Assembly: GCA_009840715.1 (NCBI GenBank)
Contig: VXNE01000556.1
Span: forward strand, 1 to 9,914
DNA from: Gammaproteobacteria bacterium
GTDB taxonomy: Bacteria; Pseudomonadota; Gammaproteobacteria; Pseudomonadales; Azotimanducaceae
Direction of reading: 5' to 3'
DNA: 9,914 nt
The notes under the pieces were generated by a model that had not been told where the DNA came from, searched no databases, and was given only the letters and a program-made list of their open reading frames with translations. Both the position numbers and the translations under genes were made by a program. This document shows, piece by piece, positions 4,226 through 9,914 of this stretch; the stretch's first letter is position 1, and every line of letters starts with the position of its first letter.

Positions 4226-6304
4226 ATGCTAACCCAAGACTACGAGGAGCGCGTCTACGCGGGCGTGCTCGGCAAGATCGTAGGCGTCTATCTCGGGCGG
4301 CCGTTCGAAGGCTGGTCCAACCAGCGCATCGAGGACGAGCTTGGGGAGATCGACTACTACGTCCACGACAAGGTCGGGGTCCCCCTCATCGTCACCGACG
4401 ACGACATCAGCGGCACGTTCACTTTCGTGCGGGCGCTCGAGGACTACGGCTGCGATCCGGACCTCACCCCGGCCCAGATCGGCCAGACCTGGCTCAACTA
4501 CCTCATCGAGAACCGCACGGTGCTCTGGTGGGGCGGCCTCGGCAACTCCACGGAGCACACCGCCTACCTGCGGCTGCGCGACGGCGTCCTTGCCCCGGGC
4601 TCCGGCTCGATGGCCACGAACGGCAAGGTCGTGGCCGAACAGATCGGCGCGCAGATCTTCATCGACGGGTGGGCGATGGTGTGCCCCGGGGACCCCGAAC
4701 GCGCCGCCGACTTCGCCCGCCGGGCCGCCAGCGTCTCTCACGACGGCGAGGCGGTCTACGGCGCGCAGATCCTTGCCGCGATGGAGGCGCAGGCATTCGT
4801 CGAGGCCGACATCGACCGGCTCATCGACACCGGCGTCGCCCTGGTGCCGGATAACAGCGTCCTCTACCGCATGATCTCCGACATCCGGGAGTGGCACGCG
4901 AAACACGGCGACGACTGGCGCGCCACCTTCGCCGAGATCAAGGGTCTGTACGGGTACGACCGCTACGGCGGCAACTGCCACATGGTGCCGAACCACGGCC
5001 TCATCATCCACGCGCTCCTCCACGGTGGCGGCGACTTCCGAAAGTCGATGATGATCGTCAACACCTCCGGCTGGGACACGGACTGCAACTCCGGCAACCT
5101 CGGCTGCCTCCTCGGCATCCGCGGCGGCATCGACGGGCTCGAGGGCGACGTCGACTGGCGCGGCCCCGTGGCCGACATCTGCTACCTGCCGAGCGCCGAC
5201 AGCGGCGGCGGCATCAGCGACGCGGCGGCGGAAGCCCGCCGCGTCACGGCGATGGGACACCGCCTCGCCAACACGCCCTACGCGCCGCCCAAGGACGGGG
5301 CGCGGTTCCATTTCAGCTATCCGGGATCCGTGCAAGGCTTCCGCGGTCACGGCTGCCTGGTGCGCCAGGGTCCGGCGGCGACCGGGACGCCCTGCCTCAC
5401 CATCCATTTCAACGCCCTCGCCGACGGCGAGACCGCACGCACCACCACGGGGACATTCGTCGAGTCGCGGGACACCGCACGGTACTTCGAGCGGCGCGGC
5501 TACGGGCTCATGGCGAGCCCCACGCTCAATCCCGGCCAGACGGTCGAAGCGTCCGTCGCACTGCGGGCGGACGCAGAAGACGCGGTCAAGACCGCCCTGT
5601 GCATCCGCGTCTATGACGAGGCCGACGAACTGGTCACATTGCGCGGGCCCACGACGGACCTCGAGCCCGGCGCTTCCTCGGACCTTGCCTGGCGCGTGCC
5701 CGACACCGGCGGTCACCCGATCGCCTCCGTGGGCCTGCAGATCGTGCGCGCGAAGACCGGCGGCGCGCTGTTCCTCGACCGCCTCACCTGGAGCGGCACG
5801 CCCGAGGTCACGCTGCGGCGGACCGGGGGAGAGATGTGGCACCGGGCCTGGGTGAACGGGGTCGACCACGCCGAGCGCCGCTTCCCGGAGAGTTTTAGGG
5901 TCGTGCAGGACCGGGGCACCGGTCTGCTCCTATACGGCAACCGGGAATGGACCGACTACGCCGTGTCGGCGGACGTCACGCCCCACATGGTGCGACGCGC
6001 GGGCATCGCCGCACGCGTCCAGGGCATGCGGCGTTACTACGCGCTCGTGCTGACCGACGACCATAAGCTCCAGCTCGTGCGGGAACTGGACGGCACGATC
6101 GTGCTGGCCGAGGCGGACGCCCAGCTCGAACTCTACGCGACTTACCGGTTCGAGCTGACCGTCCGCGGCGACACGATCGCCGGACGCGTGAACGACGAGA
6201 TCGAACTCTCGGCGAACGACAGCGGCCTGGCGGAGGGCGGCATCGCGCTCGTCGTCGAAGGAGGCCGGACCGCAACCCAGGAAGTGACAGTACGCCCCGC
6301 GTAG
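4226..6304 (+). CDS. ADP-ribosylglycohydrolase-fold (DraG-type) hydrolase with C-terminal beta-sandwich domains
   Basis: A 692-residue protein. Residues about 8-340 match the all-helical ADP-ribosylglycohydrolase (DraG) fold: IVTDDDISGTF with Thr57, Asp58 and Asp59, and SGWDTDCNSGNLGCLLG with Asp284, Thr285 and Asp286, the two metal-binding motifs of the family. Residues about 375-545 look like a beta-rich module, and about 550-692 like a concanavalin/LamG-type sandwich (alternating strands such as YAVSADVTPHMVRRAGIAAR, YYALVLTDDHKLQLV and RFELTVRGDTIAGRVNDEIE). Such modules usually bind carbohydrate, so the substrate may be a glycoside or nucleoside rather than ADP-ribosylated protein. No signal peptide is visible, implying a cytosolic enzyme. 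ATG 4226 is chosen because homology begins at YEERVYAGVLGKIVG; no ribosome site precedes it. It is followed 61 nt later by the acetoin dehydrogenase-type operon. No ADP-ribosyltransferase partner is nearby. Confidence 0.88.
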   Translation: MLTQDYEERVYAGVLGKIVGVYLGRPFEGWSNQRIEDELGEIDYYVHDKVGVPLIVTDDDISGTFTFVRALEDYGCDPDLTPAQIGQTWLNYLIENRTVLWWGGLGNSTEHTAYLRLRDGVLAPGSGSMATNGKVVAEQIGAQIFIDGWAMVCPGDPERAADFARRAASVSHDGEAVYGAQILAAMEAQAFVEADIDRLIDTGVALVPDNSVLYRMISDIREWHAKHGDDWRATFAEIKGLYGYDRYGGNCHMVPNHGLIIHALLHGGGDFRKSMMIVNTSGWDTDCNSGNLGCLLGIRGGIDGLEGDVDWRGPVADICYLPSADSGGGISDAAAEARRVTAMGHRLANTPYAPPKDGARFHFSYPGSVQGFRGHGCLVRQGPAATGTPCLTIHFNALADGETARTTTGTFVESRDTARYFERRGYGLMASPTLNPGQTVEASVALRADAEDAVKTALCIRVYDEADELVTLRGPTTDLEPGASSDLAWRVPDTGGHPIASVGLQIVRAKTGGALFLDRLTWSGTPEVTLRRTGGEMWHRAWVNGVDHAERRFPESFRVVQDRGTGLLLYGNREWTDYAVSADVTPHMVRRAGIAARVQGMRRYYALVLTDDHKLQLVRELDGTIVLAEADAQLELYATYRFELTVRGDTIAGRVNDEIELSANDSGLAEGGIALVVEGGRTATQEVTVRPA

Positions 6305-6350
6305 CGCACCTGTCCATAACCGAACGCGTCCCGCAGAATAGCGCTGCACT

Positions 6351-6356
6351 GGAGGG
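6351..6356 (+). promoter_or_regulatory. Shine-Dalgarno site of the E1 alpha gene
   Basis: GGAGGG sits 9 nt before the GTG at 6366 and supports that non-ATG start. In the preceding gap (6305-6350) I see no GG-N10-GC sigma-54 element, although acoABC operons in several Gram-negatives use sigma-54 with AcoR. A weak TGTCCA-17-CAGAAT pair is present but unconvincing. Confidence 0.7.
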
Positions 6357-6365
6357 AGAACCCAC

Positions 6366-7337
6366 GTGACCGCACAGCCCACCGACGAAGTCCTGCTCGA
6401 CATGCACCGCCGCATGGTGCGCATCCGCAACTTCGAGCAGGAGGCCGGCAAGCTCGCCGAGGACGGCAAGATCCCGGGCGCGCTGCACCTCTACGTCGGC
6501 CAGGAAGCCGTCGCGGCCGGCGTCATGACCCACCTGTCCGACCAGGACTGGATCACCAGCACGCACCGCGGCCACGGCCACCTCATCGCCAAGGGCGGCG
6601 AGTTCGGCCCGATGTTCGCCGAGCTCTTCGGGCGCGCCACCGGCTACTGCAAGGGCAAGGGCGGCAGCATGCACATCTCCAACATGGACCTCGGCATGCT
6701 CGGCGCGAACGGCATCGTCGGCGCCGGGCCGCCGATCGCCGTCGGCGCCGCGTTCTCCTGCAAGACGCAGGGGGAAGGACACGTCGCCGCCACCTTCTTC
6801 GGCGACGGCGCGAGCAACGAGGGATCGTTCCACGAGGCCGCGAACATGGCCTCTCTCTACAAGCTGCCAATGCTCTTCGTCTGCGAGAACAACGGCTACG
6901 GCGAGTACACCCCGCAGGCCAATCACCAGGCCATCGTCGACGTCGCCGACCGGGCACCCGGCTACGGCATGCCAGGCGTCGTCGTCGACGGCATGGATGC
7001 CGTAGCCGTCTACGAGGCGGCGGGCGAGGCGTTGCGCCGCGCCCGTGCGGGAGAGGGCCCGACGCTCCTCGAGTGCAAGACCTACCGCTTCTTCGACCAC
7101 GTCGGCGTGCGCGGCATGGGTCTGTCCTATCGCACGGACGAGGAACTCGCCGAGTGGCAGAAGCGGGACCCGATTACCCTTTTCGAGGCGCGTCTCGCGG
7201 AACTCGAGATCCTCGACGCAGACAGCGCGCAGGCGGTCCACGACGAGGTACTCGCCGGCGTCCGGGCCGGCATCGAGTTCGCCGAAGCGAGTCCGCTCCC
7301 GGACCCGTCCGTCCTTCTCGACGACGTCTACGCCTGA
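6366..7337 (+). CDS. acoA: Acetoin dehydrogenase-type E1 component, alpha subunit
   Basis: The 323-residue protein is the alpha subunit of a thiamine-diphosphate dehydrogenase E1, which decarboxylates or cleaves the substrate and passes the acyl group to lipoyl-E2. The ThDP motif runs from FGDGASNEG (145-153, GDG at 146-148) to ENNGYGE (174-180, Asn175-Asn176), about 28 residues later as expected. STHRGHGH (65-72) and GKGGSMHI (97-104) are also family marks. Length suits AcoA or short PDH alpha subunits and lacks the N-terminal extension of branched-chain E1 alpha. Acetoin is favoured over pyruvate because AcoX is in the operon, though other 2-oxo compounds cannot be excluded. GTG 6366 has GGAGGG upstream. 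The beta-subunit gene follows after 15 nt. Confidence 0.9.
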   Translation: MTAQPTDEVLLDMHRRMVRIRNFEQEAGKLAEDGKIPGALHLYVGQEAVAAGVMTHLSDQDWITSTHRGHGHLIAKGGEFGPMFAELFGRATGYCKGKGGSMHISNMDLGMLGANGIVGAGPPIAVGAAFSCKTQGEGHVAATFFGDGASNEGSFHEAANMASLYKLPMLFVCENNGYGEYTPQANHQAIVDVADRAPGYGMPGVVVDGMDAVAVYEAAGEALRRARAGEGPTLLECKTYRFFDHVGVRGMGLSYRTDEELAEWQKRDPITLFEARLAELEILDADSAQAVHDEVLAGVRAGIEFAEASPLPDPSVLLDDVYA

Positions 7338-7352
7338 ACGGGAGCAGCGACC

Positions 7353-8354
7353 ATGGCTGAAGCACAAGCAACCGAGACGCGGGAACTGCCCTACGTCGCA
7401 GCGATCAACGAGGCCGTGCGCACCGTGCTCACGGAACAGCCCAACGCGTTCGTCGCCGGGGAAGACGTCGCCGGCGCGGGGAGCGTATTCGGGTACTACC
7501 GGGGCCTCCTCGACGAGTTCGGCGACGGGCGCGTCGTGGACACGCCCATCAGCGAGGAAGGCATCGTCGGTCTCGGCGTCGGCGCCGCCGCGACGGGCCT
7601 GCGTCCGGTGATCGATATCATGTTCATGGACTTCATGGGCGAGTGCATGGACGAGATCGCCAACCAGATGGCCAAGATGCGCTACATGTTCGGCGGCTCC
7701 GCGAAACTGCCCATCACCGTGCTCACCATGTCCGGCGCCGGCATGAACATGGCCGCCCAGCACTCCCAGAGTCTCGAGGTGTGGCTCTGCCACCTGCCCG
7801 GGCTCAAGGTGGTGATGCCGTCGACGCCGTACGACGCCAAGGGCCTCATCATCGGGGCGGCCCGCGACGACAACCCCGTGTTCGTGGCGCTCAACAAGAT
7901 GTCACTGCGCCTGAAAGGGCCGGTCCCGGAAGCGTCGTACGAGATCCCGATCGGCGAGGCCAAGGTCGTGCGGGAGGGCACGAACTTCACCATCGTCACC
8001 TATAGCCGCATGGTCCACGAGAGCCTGAAGGCGGCGGAGGAACTCGCCGCGGACGGCGTCGACGTGGAGGTGATCGACCTGCGTTCCCTGCAGCCCCTCG
8101 ACACCGACACCGTGATCGCGTCCGTCAAGAAGACTCAGCGCGCGGCGGTGGTGCACGAGGCGGTGCGCTTCGCGGGCATGGGGGGCGAGATCGCGGCACA
8201 GATCCAGGAGCACGCGTTCGACTACCTCGACGCGCCCGTTGCGCGCGTCGGCGCGCCGTTCTCGCCCGTCCCGTTCAGCCCGGCCCTGGAACAGAGCTAC
8301 GTCCCCAACGCCGCGAAGATCGTCGCCGAAGTACGCGCGCTGCTCGGCGGTTGA
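7353..8354 (+). CDS. acoB: Acetoin dehydrogenase-type E1 component, beta subunit
   Basis: A 333-residue beta subunit that pairs with the alpha subunit as an alpha2beta2 E1. Visible marks are GEDV (36-39), DTPISEEGIVGLGVGAA (63-79), which carries the glutamate that activates the ThDP aminopyrimidine, and the QHSQSLEVW segment (136-144, His137) near the active site. The C-terminal transketolase domain is seen in VEVIDLRSLQPLDTDTV and VVHEAVRFAGMGGEIAA. Length matches AcoB and PDH beta. ATG 7353 is preceded by GGGAG about 7 nt upstream. The gene ends 18 nt before AcoX. Function follows the family; the precise substrate depends on the alpha subunit and E2. Confidence 0.92.
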   Translation: MAEAQATETRELPYVAAINEAVRTVLTEQPNAFVAGEDVAGAGSVFGYYRGLLDEFGDGRVVDTPISEEGIVGLGVGAAATGLRPVIDIMFMDFMGECMDEIANQMAKMRYMFGGSAKLPITVLTMSGAGMNMAAQHSQSLEVWLCHLPGLKVVMPSTPYDAKGLIIGAARDDNPVFVALNKMSLRLKGPVPEASYEIPIGEAKVVREGTNFTIVTYSRMVHESLKAAEELAADGVDVEVIDLRSLQPLDTDTVIASVKKTQRAAVVHEAVRFAGMGGEIAAQIQEHAFDYLDAPVARVGAPFSPVPFSPALEQSYVPNAAKIVAEVRALLGG

Positions 8355-8372
8355 CGGACTTTGCGCCAGGGC

Positions 8373-9392
8373 ATGACCCCACGCCCGATAGGCATCCTCG
8401 CCAACCCGGCGTCCGGGAAGGACATCCGGCGCCTGGTGGCCCGGGCGTCGGTGTTCGACAACCAGGAGAAGCGCGCCATCGTCACCCGGTGCCTGGCCGG
8501 TATCGCCGCGTTGGGGCAGCCGGAGATCGTCTATTTCGACGACTCCCACGGTATCGCCCGCGGAGGGCTTGAGGCCGCCGCCGTACAGGGCACGCCCGTC
8601 GCGAGGACGAACACCGGCCGTGCCGACGACACGACCCGGGCCGCCGCCGAGATGCGCGCCGCCGATTGCGGCGCGGTCATCACCCTCGGTGGCGACGGCA
8701 CCAACCGGGCGTTCGCGAAGGGGTGGCTAGACGCCCCGCTGCTGCCGCTTTCGACGGGCACCAACAACGTCTTCCCGCGCATCGTCGAAGGCACGCTCGC
8801 GGGCATGGCAGCCGCGGCCGTCGCCTCGGGACGCGTCGGGCTGGCGGACGTCTCCCGCCGCGCGAAGGTCATTCATGTCACCGTCGACGGACAGGACGAC
8901 GACATCGCGCTCATCGACGCCGCCGCGACGAATGACCGCTTCGTTGGCGCCCGCGCCCTGCTCGACTGCGAACGGCTCGTCCTGGCCGTGCTCGCCACCG
9001 CGACGCCCACGGCGGTGGGCTTGACGTCCGTCGGCGGCCTGCTCTTGCCGGTGGCGGGTTCGGAGGACTTCGCCGCCGTCGTGCGCTTCGAGTTGCCGGG
9101 GCGGCCGGCCCTGCACCGGGTCCGCGCACCGATCGCGCCCGGCATGTTCCAGGACGTTGGCGTGGCCACTGCCAGCCACGTCGCCTTCGGTGACCGCATC
9201 ACCCTCGAGGGGCCCGGGGTCCTCGCCTTCGACGGCGAGCGCGAGCGGACCCTGGCGGCCGGCCAGCGCGCAACGATGGAGGTCCGGCGGGACGGTCCCC
9301 ATGTCATCGACGTGGAGCGGATCCTGCGCTCCGGCGCCGCACTCGGAGTCGTACACGCCGTCCAGAACGAGGAACTGCGCGATGCCGTCTGA
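8373..9392 (+). CDS. acoX: AcoX, ATP-NAD kinase-like protein of the acetoin operon
   Basis: The 339-residue protein has an NAD-kinase/diacylglycerol-kinase-like fold: GILANPASGKD (7-17), TLGGDGTNR (104-112, the GGDGT nucleotide loop), and STGTNNVFP (127-135). A beta-sandwich C-terminal region (about 225-330) ends in the family's FDGERERTLAAG element. AcoX occurs in many acetoin dehydrogenase operons; its exact role is unsettled and it is not essential in some organisms. Start ATG 8373 is chosen over TTG 8361. The Shine-Dalgarno site is poor (AGGG two bases upstream), so translation is probably coupled to the beta-subunit gene. Its stop overlaps the E2 start by 11 nt. The order alpha, beta, X, E2 differs from the X, A, B, C order known from Cupriavidus/Ralstonia-type loci. 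An NAD kinase role cannot be excluded. Confidence 0.85.
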   Translation: MTPRPIGILANPASGKDIRRLVARASVFDNQEKRAIVTRCLAGIAALGQPEIVYFDDSHGIARGGLEAAAVQGTPVARTNTGRADDTTRAAAEMRAADCGAVITLGGDGTNRAFAKGWLDAPLLPLSTGTNNVFPRIVEGTLAGMAAAAVASGRVGLADVSRRAKVIHVTVDGQDDDIALIDAAATNDRFVGARALLDCERLVLAVLATATPTAVGLTSVGGLLLPVAGSEDFAAVVRFELPGRPALHRVRAPIAPGMFQDVGVATASHVAFGDRITLEGPGVLAFDGERERTLAAGQRATMEVRRDGPHVIDVERILRSGAALGVVHAVQNEELRDAV

Positions 9393-9914
9393 GATCTACC
9401 TCGTCAAGGTCGGGATGACGATGACCGAAGGCATCGTCGAGGAGTGGTATGTCGACGACGGCGCCACCGTCGCGGCGGGCGCCCTCCTCTACCGGCTGGA
9501 AACCGAGAAGGTGAACCTCGATGTCGAGGCGGAGACGGACGGAACGGTCAAGCATCTCGTCCCGGCCGGGCAGACCCTCGAGCCCGGCGATGTCGTGGGC
9601 TTCATCTACGCCGCGGGCGAGGAGATCCCCGACACGCTGCCCGCGCCTTCGCGCCGCGTACCCGAGGACATGCCCAGCGTCGAATCCGCAGCGCCCGCCC
9701 CCGCCCCGGCGCCGGCGGGCGGAGAGCGCCGGCCGGCGTCTCCCGCGGCGCGGAAGCTCGCCGGCGAGCTCGGCGTCGATCTCGACAACGTCGCGGGCAC
9801 CGGGCCGCGCGGGCGCATTACCCGGGAGGACGTCGAGCAGGCCGCCAGGACGCGCGAAACAGCTCCCGCCACCGAACGCCGGCCGGCGTCTCCGGCCGCG
9901 CGCAAGCTCGCGAC
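9382..9914 (+). CDS. acoC: Dihydrolipoamide acyltransferase E2, N-terminal part (runs off the right edge)
   Basis: The 177 visible residues hold the start of an E2 acyltransferase, the core of the dehydrogenase complex. The lipoyl domain is residues 1-77, with Lys43 in ETEKVNLDVEA as the lipoylation site. A flexible Pro/Ala linker (about 84-114, including APAPAPAPA) follows. A peripheral subunit-binding domain occupies about 116-154 (RRPASPAARKLAGELGVDL, then NVAGTGPRGRITREDV). A short linker leads to ERRPASPAARKLA at 165-177, the start of what looks like a second copy. The catalytic domain is beyond the window. ATG 9382 overlaps the end of acoX by 11 nt, implying translational coupling. The acetyl (AcoC) assignment comes from the operon, not from the missing catalytic domain. 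The downstream part, and an E3, should lie to the right. Confidence 0.9.
   Translation, partial: MPSEIYLVKVGMTMTEGIVEEWYVDDGATVAAGALLYRLETEKVNLDVEAETDGTVKHLVPAGQTLEPGDVVGFIYAAGEEIPDTLPAPSRRVPEDMPSVESAAPAPAPAPAGGERRPASPAARKLAGELGVDLDNVAGTGPRGRITREDVEQAARTRETAPATERRPASPAARKLA
9724..9912 (+). repeat. Direct repeat of the subunit-binding-domain start within the E2 gene
   Basis: Bases 9724-9762 and 9874-9912 encode the same 13 residues, ERRPASPAARKLA, offset by 150 nt (50 codons). The block CGCCGGCCGGCGTCTCC is identical in both; the remaining differences that I see are synonymous. This is the mark of a tandem domain duplication, either recent or kept alike. The right copy is cut by the window edge. 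Confidence 0.75.

Noticed and set aside
4229..5869. Long open frame on the minus strand opposite the DraG-fold hydrolase (546 codons)
   Set aside because: The protein is low-complexity (Val, Asp, Arg, Ala-rich) with no domain signal, and mirrors the codon structure of the real gene. It is a usual GC-rich antisense artefact.
6305..6350. Sigma-54 promoter for the acetoin-type operon
   Set aside because: No GG-N10-GC pair with the usual flanks is present in this gap.
5976..7793. Long open frame on the minus strand opposite the E1 genes (605 codons)
   Set aside because: It spans the gap between two real genes, lacks a ribosome site and gives a His/Val/Asp/Arg-rich product without motifs. The plus-strand E1 subunits have clear family motifs.
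1..9914. CRISPR array, tRNA, rRNA, insertion sequence or attachment site
   Set aside because: No regularly spaced repeats, tRNA-like cloverleaf, transposase or integrase motifs, or terminal inverted repeats were seen on either strand. The only clear repeat is the coding one in E2.

Overview
The window is GC-rich, gene-dense bacterial DNA with GTG as well as ATG starts, Shine-Dalgarno sites of GGAGG type and several 4-18 nt gene spacings. Gene content (an AcoX-type acetoin dehydrogenase operon, a guanidinopropionase-like ureohydrolase, VapBC- and MazEF-type antitoxins) suggests a high-GC environmental bacterium, perhaps a proteobacterium. No rRNA, tRNA or phylum-specific marker is present, so the lineage stays open.

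Layout. Bases 2-256 hold the C-terminal end of a gene entering from the left, possibly a phosphoesterase. It converges on a Mn-dependent ureohydrolase (262-1278, minus). A ~100 bp divergent region with candidate -10 boxes follows. To the right come a small MazE-like antitoxin (1379-1570) whose toxin appears to be lost, a 289-residue methylenetetrahydrofolate reductase-like protein (1605-2474), a ribbon-helix-helix antitoxin (2584-2814) with what may be a VapC scrap after it, and an SDR-fold protein lacking the usual catalytic Tyr/Lys (2931-3695). A MaoC-type hydratase (3700-4170, minus) converges on the SDR gene. It is divergent from a 692-residue DraG-fold hydrolase with C-terminal beta-sandwich regions (4226-6304). 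The rest is one operon: E1 alpha, E1 beta, AcoX and E2 of a thiamine-diphosphate dehydrogenase complex of the acetoin dehydrogenase type. The E2 gene runs off the right edge.

How the genes may work together. The right-hand operon encodes the decarboxylating E1 heterotetramer, the lipoyl-bearing E2 core and the accessory AcoX, cleaving acetoin or a related 2-oxo compound to an acyl-CoA. The SDR and MaoC proteins could act on hydroxyacyl, enoyl or small carbonyl substrates, and the MTHFR-like protein on one-carbon folate flux. The left half otherwise looks like unrelated catabolic genes with two eroded toxin-antitoxin modules between them. The most notable points are the start of a second subunit-binding domain in E2, the SDR with a Tyr/Lys to His/Met change, the DraG/beta-sandwich fusion, and the two antitoxins without toxins on either side of the MTHFR gene. 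I found no convincing evidence of a wholly new multi-gene system.
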